A stretch of DNA of 64,000 bases from Dethiosulfovibrio faecalis (GCF_021568795.1 NZ_JAKGUE010000005.1:1-64000); one strand, 5' to 3'. Counted from the stretch's first letter, positions 36,288 to 45,576 are shown. Translations and numbers: made by a program. Notes: a model not told the origin generated them from the sequence alone.

Positions 36288-37064
36288 TTGAGGCTAAAAG
36301 AAATCGACGAAATCCGCCGCTGGTTCGACGACTATGTGGCTTCTTTCTACAGCACCTGCGGGAGACTTCCTCAGCTGGAATTGAAGGAAAGACACAGCCA
36401 CAGGGTCGCGGAAAACGCCGGACTCCTGGCGGACGAACTCGGATGGGACGAAACGAACAGACACCTGGCAGTTGCGGCCGGTCTCCTTCACGACTTGGGA
36501 AGGTTTCCTCAATACAGGGACTACGGGACATTCTACGACTTCAGATCTCTGGATCACGGAGACAGAGGGGAGAGGGTTCTCAGAGAGGATTTCCCCGGGA
36601 ACATTATCGACCCTATCGAGCTAGAGCTTATCGCCTTCACGACGAGAGAACACAACAAGAAGGACCTTCCGGTAGAACGCACAGACAACGAGATGGAACT
36701 TCTGAAACTCATAAAAGACAGCGACAGGATAGACATCTTCCGGGTGGTCCGAGAGCACATCAAAAGAGGGGAGACCGACTCCATATACCCCGGGATAGGC
36801 CCGGAAGGACGGTTCACCCCAGCGGTGCTGGACGAATTGAGACGTTACGGCAAGGCCCGCTACGACCAGTTAAGGACTCTGTCGGATGTGCTGCTGTTTC
36901 AGCTCTGCTGGATCAAGGACATGGCTCACCCTCAATCGGTAGAGCTCCTAAGGGACAGAGGGGACCTAGAGTGGATTCTGGACCGTCTGCCGGAGGATTC
37001 CACCGCCGCCGAGATTCTGGAATCCCTGACGGGATCCGTGCTGCCATCGCAGACCTGCCGATGA
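36288..37064 (+). CDS. HD domain phosphohydrolase
   Basis: 258 residues. The H-HD-D metal-binding set of the HD superfamily is intact: His in ERHSHRV, His-Asp in GLLHDLGRF, and a later Asp in DSDRIDIFRV. Members act on nucleotides or other phosphomonoesters; substrate is unknown. The start is set to a TTG at 36288 because AAGGAG sits 8 bases upstream; an in-frame ATG at 36264 has no SD. A TATAAT at 36253-36258 gives a likely -10 box very near the start. The iron transport operon begins about 70 bases after its stop. Confidence 0.85.
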   Translation: MRLKEIDEIRRWFDDYVASFYSTCGRLPQLELKERHSHRVAENAGLLADELGWDETNRHLAVAAGLLHDLGRFPQYRDYGTFYDFRSLDHGDRGERVLREDFPGNIIDPIELELIAFTTREHNKKDLPVERTDNEMELLKLIKDSDRIDIFRVVREHIKRGETDSIYPGIGPEGRFTPAVLDELRRYGKARYDQLRTLSDVLLFQLCWIKDMAHPQSVELLRDRGDLEWILDRLPEDSTAAEILESLTGSVLPSQTCR

Positions 37065-37066
37065 TG

Positions 37067-37095
37067 TTGACAGCTCTTACATTCTTGTAGATAAT
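37067..37095 (+). promoter_or_regulatory. Sigma-70 promoter of the iron(III) ABC operon
   Basis: A perfect TTGACA and GATAAT are 17 bases apart, starting three bases after the preceding stop codon. Confidence 0.75.
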
Positions 37096-37135
37096 CCTTT
37101 TTATAGACCCTAGGCATAATAGAGGAGGGGGAAAA

Positions 37136-38152
37136 ATGAGAAAGGCTACGATTTTAATAGCTTTATCGGCGGTCTTGGCGGTGGCCTCTATCTCGTTCGC
37201 ACAGACGGACAAACCCTTGGCAGGGCAGAGCATCAGCATTTTCGTCGCCGCCACCGGCATAGACGAGACCTTCGCCGAGTTCACCAAGGATACGGGGATC
37301 AAGGTCAACTATCTGGAGATGTCCTCCGGAGAGGTCCTCACCAGGCTTAGAGCGTCCAAGGGCAAGAATCTGGCGGACGCCTGGTTCGGAGGCGGAGTCG
37401 ACAGCTTCATGGTCGCGGGCCAGGAGGGGTTCCTGGAAAGCTACGTCTCTCCCGAGGCGGAGAAGATCCCAGAGGAATACAGGGATCCCGATGGATTCTG
37501 GACCGGACTGTCCCTTGTGGCGGTTGATTTCATCGTCAACAAGGACATATTGAAGGAAAAGGGACTTCCCGCCCCTAAAAGCTGGATCGACCTGGGCAAG
37601 CCGGAGTACAAGGACGAGGTAATGATGAGCAACCCGACCATCTCCGGCACCAACTACTCGGTTATCTTCGAGATCCTCGAGATATTCGGAGAGGAAAAAG
37701 GCTGGGAGGTCATCCGAAACATCGACGCCAACATCCCGTTTTACACCAAGAGAGGCTCCGCTCCGCCGAACAAGGCAGCCATGGGCGAGGTGGCAGTCGG
37801 AATAGACCCCTACGACGTGGGAGTCAAACTGATAGCTCAGGGACATCCGGTGATCTCCGTCTTTCCCGAGGAAGGCACCCCCGGATCGTTGGCTCCGGTC
37901 GCCATAATGAAGGGAGCAAAGAACATGGAGGCGGCTAAAGCCTTCGTCGACTGGTGTCTCTCCAAGAGGGGCCAGGAGGTCCAGATGGCAAACACCGCAA
38001 AGGTCGGGACCAGGCCGGACGCGGAGGTACCGGAGTATCTCAAGGGACTGAAGGACGCCAAGATAATTCTGGTGGATCCGATAAAATCCGGAGAGAAACG
38101 CAAAGAGATACTTGGCAGATGGCAGAAGGAATTCGGTGAGAAAACCGAGTAG
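37136..38152 (+). CDS. Iron(III) ABC transporter substrate-binding protein (FbpA/AfuA-like)
   Basis: 338 residues. A signal peptide (RKATILIALSAVLAVASISFAQ) opens a family 1-type binding protein: GIKVNYLEMSSGEVLTRLRAS, the DAWFGGG block, IPEEYRDPDGFWTG and a C-terminal VDPIKSGEKRKEILGRWQ. It should bind ferric iron or a ferric chelate outside the membrane. GAGGAGGGG precedes the ATG. The permease gene starts inside its 3' end and the ATPase follows, so the transporter is complete. A paralogue starts at 49891. Other metals or organic anions cannot be excluded. Confidence 0.9.
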   Translation: MRKATILIALSAVLAVASISFAQTDKPLAGQSISIFVAATGIDETFAEFTKDTGIKVNYLEMSSGEVLTRLRASKGKNLADAWFGGGVDSFMVAGQEGFLESYVSPEAEKIPEEYRDPDGFWTGLSLVAVDFIVNKDILKEKGLPAPKSWIDLGKPEYKDEVMMSNPTISGTNYSVIFEILEIFGEEKGWEVIRNIDANIPFYTKRGSAPPNKAAMGEVAVGIDPYDVGVKLIAQGHPVISVFPEEGTPGSLAPVAIMKGAKNMEAAKAFVDWCLSKRGQEVQMANTAKVGTRPDAEVPEYLKGLKDAKIILVDPIKSGEKRKEILGRWQKEFGEKTE

Positions 38153-39806
38153 ACACGCAAGAGGGGCATCTCACGATGCCCCTCTTTTGCCGTTCGTCCT
38201 TCTCTCCGCCGGGGTGTTGGCATTCGTCCTGTGGCCGACCATCGCAATCCTAAGGGAGAGCCTTTATCCCGACGGCAGCTTCAGCCTGGCCTGCTATGAA
38301 GACCTCATCGTAAAAAACTACGGACTGATCGAAAACAGCCTGTTCATAGGGTTCTGGACCACGTTGTTCGCCCTGTCAATCGGACTATGCTGCGCCCTAT
38401 ACGTCACCCACACGGACTACCGCGGCAAGAGAGCCGTTCTGGCGGTGCTAATGATGACCCTGATATCGCCGCCATTCATGTCCTCTCTGTCCTACATCAT
38501 GCTGTTCGGCAGGAGGGGCCTGATATCGTGGAAACTGCTGGGACTTCACTGGAACCCCTACGGTCCTCACGGCATAATACTGATGGAGTCGGTGGGATTG
38601 GCATCCATAGCCGCCTTTCTCATAATGGCGGTGCTCAAGGGAATGGACAGGGACCTCGAGACGGCGTCTCTGGACCTCGGAGCCGGGAAGGGAGCTACCC
38701 TGACGAAGATCACCCTCCCCCTGGCCAGACCGGGCATAGTTACGGCGGGGCTTATAGTCTTCATAAGATCTCTGTCCGATTTCGGAACCCCCATATTCAT
38801 AGGGGGAAACTACAGCGTCCTCGCCACCCACGCCTACACCACCGCGGTGGGATCCTACGACCTTCCCAAGGCCGCAGCCATATCCACTCTGCTGCTTCTG
38901 CCCGCCCTCGTGGCCTTCGTGATATACAGAAGGCTTATGGGGAAAAACTCCCTCTTCTCGGTGAAACCCGGAGGCGGAACATCGTCCGAATCCCGCCTTC
39001 CCAGGGCACTGGGGACGGTCATATACCTAGTGGTCTGGAGCTACGTCGCCTTCGAGATCGCCAAATACGGTGCCATCTTCTGCGGTGCCTTCGTGAAGAC
39101 CTGGGGAGTGGATTTCTCCCTCACCTACAGACATATGGAAGCCCTGAAGATAGCCAAGATGGGCAGCCTGTTCAGGAGCCTTAAGTACGCCTTTACGGCG
39201 GCGACGGCGGCGGGGCTCATGGGGGTGCTCATGGCCAGATACCTCGGACGTGCCGAAGGTCCTCTGGTCAGGATGATAGACTTCGTGGCGGATCTGCCCT
39301 TCATACTGCCGGGACCGTTTTTCGGCATAGCCTATCTCCTGGCCTTCAACTGGATGCCAGAGGCAGTACTGGCCTCGGGGTTTCTGATAGTCACGAACTG
39401 CGTCTACAGACAGCTATCCATAGGTATAAAAAGCGGGATATCCGTCATGGGACAGATCAACCCCGAACTGGAGGACGCGGTAAGGGATCAGGGCGGAGGC
39501 CCACTGGCGGCTCTCAGGGACGTGACGATTCCCCTGATGACACCGGCCTTCGCTGTAAGCTTCATAAACACCTTTACCTTCACCATGACCACCGTGGGGG
39601 GGATAATCTTCCTGATAACCCCCTACACGAAGGTGATGACGGCGGAGATGTTCGAGGCCATACAGAGCGGCGACATAGGAGCGAGTTCCGCCATGGCCTC
39701 CGTCATAGTGGCCGTAACCATGGCGGTCAACCTGATATTCTCCCGAGTGATCCTAGGCGGGAAGAGACGGGAGGATCGAGATGTATCTTCGACTGAACGA
39801 CCTTAA
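38136..39806 (+). CDS. Iron(III) ABC transporter permease (FbpB-like, fused double permease)
   Basis: 556 residues with two binding-protein-dependent permease domains in one chain (about 12 helices). EAA loops that touch the ATPase are seen at ETASLDLGAGKGATLTKITL and EDAVRDQGGGPLAALRDVTI. The start is taken as GTG at 38136, after AGAAGGA, which overlaps the binding-protein gene by 17 bases; an ATG at 38112 is also in frame. The overlap implies translational coupling. Confidence 0.92.
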   Translation: MRKPSRHARGASHDAPLLPFVLLSAGVLAFVLWPTIAILRESLYPDGSFSLACYEDLIVKNYGLIENSLFIGFWTTLFALSIGLCCALYVTHTDYRGKRAVLAVLMMTLISPPFMSSLSYIMLFGRRGLISWKLLGLHWNPYGPHGIILMESVGLASIAAFLIMAVLKGMDRDLETASLDLGAGKGATLTKITLPLARPGIVTAGLIVFIRSLSDFGTPIFIGGNYSVLATHAYTTAVGSYDLPKAAAISTLLLLPALVAFVIYRRLMGKNSLFSVKPGGGTSSESRLPRALGTVIYLVVWSYVAFEIAKYGAIFCGAFVKTWGVDFSLTYRHMEALKIAKMGSLFRSLKYAFTAATAAGLMGVLMARYLGRAEGPLVRMIDFVADLPFILPGPFFGIAYLLAFNWMPEAVLASGFLIVTNCVYRQLSIGIKSGISVMGQINPELEDAVRDQGGGPLAALRDVTIPLMTPAFAVSFINTFTFTMTTVGGIIFLITPYTKVMTAEMFEAIQSGDIGASSAMASVIVAVTMAVNLIFSRVILGGKRREDRDVSSTERP

Positions 39807-40740
39807 AAAAAGCTTCGAAGGGATTCCCGCGGTGAACGGGCTTTCCATCGACATAGAGGAAGGCGAGATGGTTTCCCTGCTGGGACCTAGCGGATGCGGC
39901 AAGACGACGACTCTCAAGATGGTGGGAGGTTTTGTAAGCCCAGATGGGGGCACTATCACCCTGGACGGAGAGGACATCACGGAGCTTCCACCGGAGAGGA
40001 GACCGACCGCCACCGTATTCCAGAGCTACGCCCTCTTCCCACACATGACGGTGCTCCAGAACGTCGCCTACGGATTGAAATTTCGAGGAATAAAGAAAAA
40101 GGCGGCGCTGAGGACGGCGGAGGAGATGCTCGAGAGGGTCGGACTTCCCACGTCGCAGGAAAAGACGATACATCAGCTGAGCGGAGGGGAGCAACAGCGT
40201 GTGGCACTGGCCAGAGCGCTGGTGATCCGTCCCAAGGTGTTGCTGATGGACGAGCCTCTCAGCAACCTGGACGCCAAGCTCCGGATCAGGATGAGGTCGG
40301 AGATAAGAAGGGTTCAAAGGGACATGGCAATAACGGCCATATACGTCACCCACGACCAGGAGGAGGCACTGGCCCTCTCGGACAGGATCGCCGTCATGGA
40401 AAGGGGGATCGTAGCCCAGACCGGAACGCCCTACGAGATATACAGCCATCCCGATACCTCTTTCGTGGCGGATTTCATCGGAAGGAGTAATTTCGTGGAC
40501 ATGGGCGACGGACGCAGAGCGGCCGTTCACCCGGAAGACGTATCTCTCTCCTCGGACGGAGGAGACTTCACCGGAACGATTATCGGCCGACAGTTCAAGG
40601 GTGCCATGACCACCTACTCCGTAAGGGTCGGACAATCGACGATAGAGGCCGACGTTCTGAGCAGGGACGATCCGCGATGGGACGAGGGAAATTCGGTGCA
40701 TCTAAAGCTGAACAGGGACAAGCTGGTCCATCTGGACTAG
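39781..40740 (+). CDS. Iron(III) ABC transporter ATP-binding protein (FbpC/PotA-like)
   Basis: 319 residues. Walker A (GPSGCGKTT), the Q-loop, signature LSGGEQQRVALARAL, Walker B (VLLMDEPLSNLDAKL) and the switch His (YVTHDQEEAL) are intact. A C-terminal TOBE-like regulatory domain follows from about residue 235. The gene overlaps the permease gene by 26 bases. Its stop codon overlaps the stop of the convergent sugar permease gene. It may also power the second iron transporter at 49.9-52.5 kb, which has no ATPase of its own (inference). Confidence 0.94.
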   Translation: MYLRLNDLKKSFEGIPAVNGLSIDIEEGEMVSLLGPSGCGKTTTLKMVGGFVSPDGGTITLDGEDITELPPERRPTATVFQSYALFPHMTVLQNVAYGLKFRGIKKKAALRTAEEMLERVGLPTSQEKTIHQLSGGEQQRVALARALVIRPKVLLMDEPLSNLDAKLRIRMRSEIRRVQRDMAITAIYVTHDQEEALALSDRIAVMERGIVAQTGTPYEIYSHPDTSFVADFIGRSNFVDMGDGRRAAVHPEDVSLSSDGGDFTGTIIGRQFKGAMTTYSVRVGQSTIEADVLSRDDPRWDEGNSVHLKLNRDKLVHLD

Positions 40741-41702
40741 CTTGTCCCTCCTCTTCTGGCCATCAAGGTATAGATTGAGACCGACACCACTATGATAAGC
40801 CCATAGACCAGTCTGGTCCAGAACCCGGCCAGCCCGGCGCTCACTATGCCAGCCTCTATTATGCCTATTATGGCGGCCCCTATCAACGAACCGTATATGG
40901 TGCCCTCTCCTCCGTAGGCGGAGGTACCCCCCACGAAAACCGAAGCGAAGACCAACAACATATACCCCTCGCCCTGGGTCGGCCACCAATTGGCCAGCTC
41001 AAAGGTGGACAACAACCCAGCAAAGGCAGATAAAACGCCCATAAGGACGAACGCCTTTGTCCTAACTTTCGCCACGGGTACACCCATCATGAGGGCGGTG
41101 CGACGGTTGTCGCCGATAAACAGCAATGCATCGCCAAAGATATGTCGATTTAGGATAAAGGCCAACAAGACGGCTAAGGCTAAACACCATACCGTCTGGG
41201 CAGGGATCTCCCCTCCTATTCGACCGACGAAGAGAAGATGAAGTAAAGATCCTCGGATTTCAGCCAGACTGATGGCAACGCCATCGGAGAGAAGAAGTAT
41301 CAGGCCTCGCCAGAAAAACTGAGTTCCTATGGTAGCTATTATGGACGGCACCCCTATGCGGACCACCACGATCGCATTGATCCACCCCATAAAGACGCCA
41401 GAGACCATGGCACCCAAAAAAGCTAGCAACAGAGAGCCGGTTCGGACGAATATCTCGGCAAAGAAGTATGAAGCTGCGGCGGCTATCGACGGAAAACTAA
41501 GGTCCATCTCCCCCACTACGACAAGCAGAGTCATCCCCAATGCGAGTATGGCGGTAACCGGTATGGTCGACATAAACGATCTGTAGATCCTCATACTCAG
41601 AAACGTCTGAGGACTGGCGATCATGAAAGAAGCCAAAAGCCCGACAAGAGCCAACGTAACCAATAGATGCAACCTATATTTCCTGAGCAACCACATTATC
41701 AT
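40737..41702 (-). CDS. Sugar ABC transporter permease (RbsC-like)
   Basis: 321 residues, around 8-10 membrane helices, of the RbsC/XylH/AraH branch (LALGMTLLVVVGEMDLS; the GVPSIIATIGTQFFWRG block). It pairs with the ATPase and binding protein encoded just before it. The start ATG overlaps the ATPase stop as ATGA. Base composition is somewhat more AT-rich than in the flanking iron and lysine genes. Confidence 0.92.
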   Translation of the reverse strand: MIMWLLRKYRLHLLVTLALVGLLASFMIASPQTFLSMRIYRSFMSTIPVTAILALGMTLLVVVGEMDLSFPSIAAAASYFFAEIFVRTGSLLLAFLGAMVSGVFMGWINAIVVVRIGVPSIIATIGTQFFWRGLILLLSDGVAISLAEIRGSLLHLLFVGRIGGEIPAQTVWCLALAVLLAFILNRHIFGDALLFIGDNRRTALMMGVPVAKVRTKAFVLMGVLSAFAGLLSTFELANWWPTQGEGYMLLVFASVFVGGTSAYGGEGTIYGSLIGAAIIGIIEAGIVSAGLAGFWTRLVYGLIIVVSVSIYTLMARRGGTS

Positions 41703-42457
41703 GAAATATCTCCATTAACCAAATGAAGCATAACTCCCACCAGTTCCTCCGTAGATATTTCACCGTTGTTATAAGAGGCCACCACCCTGCCTCTATCCAT
41801 GAGGACGAAACGATCGGCTACACTGGTGATATGTCCCAGATCGTGGCTTATAACTATGCAGGAACGCCCCTCGTCTCTTATGGACCTTATAAAGGAAAGT
41901 ACTTTCTCCACTTCGCTCAGTGCCAATGCGGTGGTAGGTTCGTCTAAAGCTATTATCTCCGCTCCAAAATACATGGCTCTTGCTATGGCAAGTCCCTGTC
42001 TTTCCCCACCCGAAAGAGTTCCCACCCTGGCGTCAGGACTAAGGCCTACTCCCTTAAGGCCCAATACAGTCGACAATAGATTCAAGGTCTCTCTTTTTTC
42101 TCGGGCTACGTCTATGAAGCCCAGACGATCAGTTATATGACGTCCTATGAAGACATTCCTCCAAAGCGGCTGTTTTTCGCCTAAAGACCTTTCCTGATAC
42201 ACCGTCTCTATCCCAAGAGATCTGGCCATCCTCACATCGTAGAGACTAAAGTCCACGTCCTGTCCCGAGACAGCCATGGAACCCATATCAGGACGATAAA
42301 CTCCGGACAAGATCTTTATCAGAGTGGATTTTCCCGCACCGTTATCACCCAATAAAGCCACTATTTCCCCCTTTTCCAGGGAAAAATCCACATCCTTAAG
42401 GGCTTCCACGGAGCCAAAAGATTTCGTTACTCCACGCATCTGAACAAGTCTTTCCAA
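41699..42457 (-). CDS. Sugar ABC transporter ATP-binding protein (single-domain)
   Basis: 252 residues. It has Walker A (LGDNGAGKSTL), signature LSGGERQGLAIARAM, Walker B (IIALDEPTTALAL) and the switch His (VISHDLGHI). RbsA, XylG and AraG are tandem two-ATPase proteins of about 500 residues; this one has only one domain, as in FrcA-like systems, so it should work as a homodimer. The start is TTG, 7 bases after AAGGTGG. It is the second gene of the operon. Confidence 0.92.
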   Translation of the reverse strand: MERLVQMRGVTKSFGSVEALKDVDFSLEKGEIVALLGDNGAGKSTLIKILSGVYRPDMGSMAVSGQDVDFSLYDVRMARSLGIETVYQERSLGEKQPLWRNVFIGRHITDRLGFIDVAREKRETLNLLSTVLGLKGVGLSPDARVGTLSGGERQGLAIARAMYFGAEIIALDEPTTALALSEVEKVLSFIRSIRDEGRSCIVISHDLGHITSVADRFVLMDRGRVVASYNNGEISTEELVGVMLHLVNGDIS

Positions 42458-42492
42458 ATCCCCACCACCTTCAGATTAGTCAACCACGAAGG

Positions 42493-42522
42493 GGGGACGA
42501 AAGCATCTACGCTCTCGTCCCC
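42493..42522 (-). other. Intercistronic hairpin in the sugar ABC operon
   Basis: GGGGACGAAAGC and GCTCTCGTCCCC form a 12-bp stem with one G-U pair on the minus strand and no T-run. It lies between the binding-protein and ATPase genes and may protect the upstream mRNA part, or attenuate, so that more binding protein is made. Confidence 0.55.
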
Positions 42523-42550
42523 GTTCGACTCTTTCACATCTATCGAAATA

Positions 42551-43543
42551 TCAACGAATTCCCTTGGCGGCCAAAGGAGCGATATCCTTTATGTTTTCGG
42601 CGGTAACATAGCTTCCGCTCGTATCGATAACCAAACCGCCGAATCCATATTTTTTAGTCTGGACGACCTGAACCACCGACAAATACCCCAGCAGATAAGG
42701 CTGGTGTTCCGATACCAAGGTAAGATAGCCATCTTCAATGGCCGTCGCAGTTGCAGGGGACAGACTGAAGCCAGCGGTGAATATCTCGCCTGGTTTCACT
42801 CCAGCGGCCCTAAGAAAATTTCCTACCTGCGAGGTGAGAGCCCCATGATCCATGATCATCAGCTTGCAATCTGGATGGCTAGATAGATAGCCGGTGATTA
42901 TTGGAGTTCCTAAAGAGGTATCCTTGTCTATCTCAGGAGATATCTCCAGGTAGTCTACAGTGAGCCCCGCTTCTTCAAGTACCTTTATGATGGCTCGGGC
43001 TCTTATTCCGCTGTTTTCGTTCCTCTTACGCCCCCAGAGGAAAGCACGATCGCCTTTCTTAAAGTTTCCTCTCCTCAGAGCCTCCAAGGCCAGAGTTTCA
43101 CCCTGCTTTCTATTGTTCGCTCCGATGTAGCCAAATCCCTTCGACTTAAAATTTTCCTGTAACCTCAAAAATTCGGTATCTACGGCGGTTACCACTATAC
43201 CTTTTTCCAAAGCCTCTTCAATCAGAGGCTCGTAGGCATCGTCTCCCGGAACGCCATAGACCACCATACCGTCGGGGTTCATTGCCAGGCCGTTCTTAAA
43301 GTTTTCCAGCATTTTCTCCGGACTCCAGTCCGAGTACACCAGAGTAAGCTCACAACCGAGATCGGTCGCGGCCTGTTTGGCACCGTTGGCCACTATCGTG
43401 TTGTATGGTCCCCCTACCGGACCTCCCGTATCGAACCAGACCTTCATTCCTTCTCCGCTTCGTGTCTGCCCACCGAAGGACATTCCAGCCGCCATGACGA
43501 CACAGAACACTAAAACCGCAGCTATCTTAGATAAAACCCTCAT
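42551..43543 (-). CDS. Sugar ABC transporter substrate-binding protein (RbsB family)
   Basis: 330 residues. A signal peptide (SKIAAVLVFCVVMAAGMSFGG) is followed by a periplasmic-binding domain of the ribose/galactose type (GGPVGGPYNTIVANGAKQAATDLGCELTLVYSDW; GVPGDDAYEPLIEEALEKGIVVTAVDTE). It should deliver a sugar or related compound to the permease and ATPase encoded downstream. The particular ligand cannot be read. It is the first gene of the operon, about 50 bases after the reductase gene. Confidence 0.93.
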   Translation of the reverse strand: MRVLSKIAAVLVFCVVMAAGMSFGGQTRSGEGMKVWFDTGGPVGGPYNTIVANGAKQAATDLGCELTLVYSDWSPEKMLENFKNGLAMNPDGMVVYGVPGDDAYEPLIEEALEKGIVVTAVDTEFLRLQENFKSKGFGYIGANNRKQGETLALEALRRGNFKKGDRAFLWGRKRNENSGIRARAIIKVLEEAGLTVDYLEISPEIDKDTSLGTPIITGYLSSHPDCKLMIMDHGALTSQVGNFLRAAGVKPGEIFTAGFSLSPATATAIEDGYLTLVSEHQPYLLGYLSVVQVVQTKKYGFGGLVIDTSGSYVTAENIKDIAPLAAKGIR

Positions 43544-43593
43544 AGAACCACACCTCTCCGTCGTTTAAAGATATAGATTTATATGGAAAAACG

Positions 43594-44736
43594 TTACAGC
43601 ATCTCCAAAAAGGCGCCTATTCTGGTGGAGAGCTGGCCTATGTCGCTCTTGGAATAATCGGTCTCGACGGACATATAAGGCCGTCCGGTGGAACGAACCA
43701 GCTCTCTGACCTCGTAGGTCTCCACTGCGTAGGTATGGCAGGCCTGAAGGACCACCTCCACCACTCCGTCTACACTGTAGTTTTCGATAAGTTTTTTCAG
43801 GTTATCCATCCGGGAGGTATTGGGGGTCATGACGGAGCAGCCCACGTTGAGATATTTATCCGTCAGGGCCTCCATCGGAGGTCTGTCCTCGTCCACCAGG
43901 AAGCCCAGCTCCTTGACGCCTCCGCAGTTCTCGTAACAGACGACCACGGCTCCGGCGTCCTCTATGGCGTGGATGACCTTCTGAGCTCCTCCCAGAGGAC
44001 AGCCCGTTATCAATATCCTCGGGGCGTCCTTGCAAACCCGCCTCTCCCCTAGGTCGTAGGCCTCTCGGATCTGAGAGACCAGGTTCTCCAGCCAGGGGAC
44101 CAGATCTTCCTTGTGGAAGTGGAACTCGCAATACTCGGATATGAGGAACTGCTCCCTGCCGGTTATGGCGGGAGGATCCAACCTGGACAGTTCCCAGAGG
44201 GATTTCAGGGCCAGACGCTCCCTGTTTCTAAGGGAGATCCTCTCGGAGATAGCCCCGTCGTTTATGGAAACGTCGAAAGCCCTTTCCAGTCCGTCTTTTA
44301 GCCTGTCCAGCTCGGCACGCCACGCCGACCGGGATCCGTCTCCCTCGGCGGTCTGAGGCAGCATCATCAAGTGTAGGGGCTTCATCCTCGACATAAGCTC
44401 GTACATCTTCTTCTTGCCGTCACAGGTGCTTTCCGCTATGACCATGTCGCAGAAGTGAAAGTAGGGACATTTATCGGTCAAGGCGTAGCCGTAGCTCGAT
44501 TTTATCAGAGGGCAGAGGTTCCTGGGCAGATGCTCCTCCGCCGCGGTTATGGGGTCCTCTCCTCTGGCGCACAATGTGGCCGGGATGGCTCCGGCCGCGG
44601 TGATAAGCTCCCATGGAGCGAAGGTACAATAGGTTCCGACGATGGGACGCCCCTTCTCGGACGCCTCCTTTACCTGAAGGACCCCGTCTTTTAAATGGGC
44701 CTCCACATCGGCCAGCAGTTCGTCTATCCTCGACAC
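43594..44736 (-). CDS. Double-cubane-cluster type reductase (HgdB/BcrC superfamily)
   Basis: About 380 residues of the 2-hydroxyacyl-CoA dehydratase superfamily. It resembles the stand-alone double-cubane-cluster proteins more than the two-subunit dehydratases: single gene, many conserved Cys (TYCTFAP, NLCPLIKSSYGYA, DKCPYFHFCD, STCDGKKK, TGCPLGG, NCGG), and an activase gene directly upstream. Such proteins use ATP-driven electrons from the activase to reduce small substrates at a double-cubane cluster; the natural substrate is unknown. The GTG at 44736 follows GAGGAGG by 9 bases; ATG at 44745 and GTG at 44754 are alternatives that overlap the SD. Confidence 0.86.
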   Translation of the reverse strand: MSRIDELLADVEAHLKDGVLQVKEASEKGRPIVGTYCTFAPWELITAAGAIPATLCARGEDPITAAEEHLPRNLCPLIKSSYGYALTDKCPYFHFCDMVIAESTCDGKKKMYELMSRMKPLHLMMLPQTAEGDGSRSAWRAELDRLKDGLERAFDVSINDGAISERISLRNRERLALKSLWELSRLDPPAITGREQFLISEYCEFHFHKEDLVPWLENLVSQIREAYDLGERRVCKDAPRILITGCPLGGAQKVIHAIEDAGAVVVCYENCGGVKELGFLVDEDRPPMEALTDKYLNVGCSVMTPNTSRMDNLKKLIENYSVDGVVEVVLQACHTYAVETYEVRELVRSTGRPYMSVETDYSKSDIGQLSTRIGAFLEML

Positions 44737-44750
44737 GCGCTTCATCCTCC

Positions 44751-45512
44751 TCACAGCTCGGAGGCTATCAGGGCGGAGCCAAGGGCTCCGGCGTAATGAG
44801 AGTCTCCGTAAGTTCTAACGTCGCAGCTCAGCTGCCCCTCCAGAAGAGAGACCAGGGAAGGACAGCGGGAAACCCCGCCGGTAAAGCCCACTACGGGCTT
44901 TATCCCCAGACGGCCCAACATGGAGGAAGCCCTGACCGCCACCGACTCGAGCAACCCCAAGGCCACCGCATCCTTACTGACTCCTTTGGCCAGATGGCTG
45001 ACGACCTCCGACTCGGCGAAGACGGTGCACATACTGGAGATCTTCTGCATCTCTCCATCCGGGTCTACCGCCCCGAACTCCTCTATGGAATACTCCAGCA
45101 AGGTCGCCATTACCTGAAGAAAACGGCCGGTACCGGCGGCGCATTTATCGTTCATCATGAAATCCAAGACCCTGCCTTGATCGTCCAGGAGAATCACCTT
45201 GCTGTCCTGCCCTCCTATATCCAGAACGGTACGGATCTCCGGGTCCATGAAGTGGGCTCCTCTGGCGTGGCAGGTTATCTCCGTGACCGCCTTATCCACC
45301 TCCGCGAAGGACTTTCTGCCGTATCCGGTGGAGACCACGCGGTCGATCCTGCCTGGCGACAACGAGTTCCTTTTCAACAGGGACTCCATGGCCCTATGCC
45401 CCGCCTCCGAGGGATTCCAACCGGTGGACTCAAGATGCCGGTCCACTATGTCTCCGTCGAACAGAACTGCCTTGGTTCCCACCGACCCTATATCGACACC
45501 TATGGTCAGCAA
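44751..45512 (-). CDS. Acyl-CoA dehydratase activase / ATP-dependent reductase activator
   Basis: 253 residues of the BadF/BadG/HgdC ASKHA family. It has the phosphate loops GVDIGSVGTKAVL, DIGGQDSKVI and GFTGGVSR, and Cys in DKCAAGTGRF and SSMCTVF, where the homodimer holds its bridging [4Fe-4S] cluster. It couples ATP hydrolysis to low-potential electron transfer to the downstream double-cubane protein. The start is TTG after GGGGTGAT. The 3' end meets or overlaps the start of the reductase gene, depending on the start used there. Confidence 0.92.
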   Translation of the reverse strand: MLTIGVDIGSVGTKAVLFDGDIVDRHLESTGWNPSEAGHRAMESLLKRNSLSPGRIDRVVSTGYGRKSFAEVDKAVTEITCHARGAHFMDPEIRTVLDIGGQDSKVILLDDQGRVLDFMMNDKCAAGTGRFLQVMATLLEYSIEEFGAVDPDGEMQKISSMCTVFAESEVVSHLAKGVSKDAVALGLLESVAVRASSMLGRLGIKPVVGFTGGVSRCPSLVSLLEGQLSCDVRTYGDSHYAGALGSALIASEL

Positions 45513-45547
45513 AGGATCACCCCTATCGGTAATATTATTTATTTACT

Positions 45548-45576
45548 TTGATTATGATCCAAGCGAATAGTATATA
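45548..45576 (+). promoter_or_regulatory. Sigma-70 type promoter for the response regulator gene
   Basis: TTGATT and TATATA are 17 bases apart, about 90 bases before the start codon, in the divergent region. Confidence 0.45.

Noticed and set aside
36262-37090. Plus-strand frame overlapping the HD hydrolase gene
   Set aside because: Low-complexity Arg/Gly-rich translation in another frame of a clear HD-domain gene.
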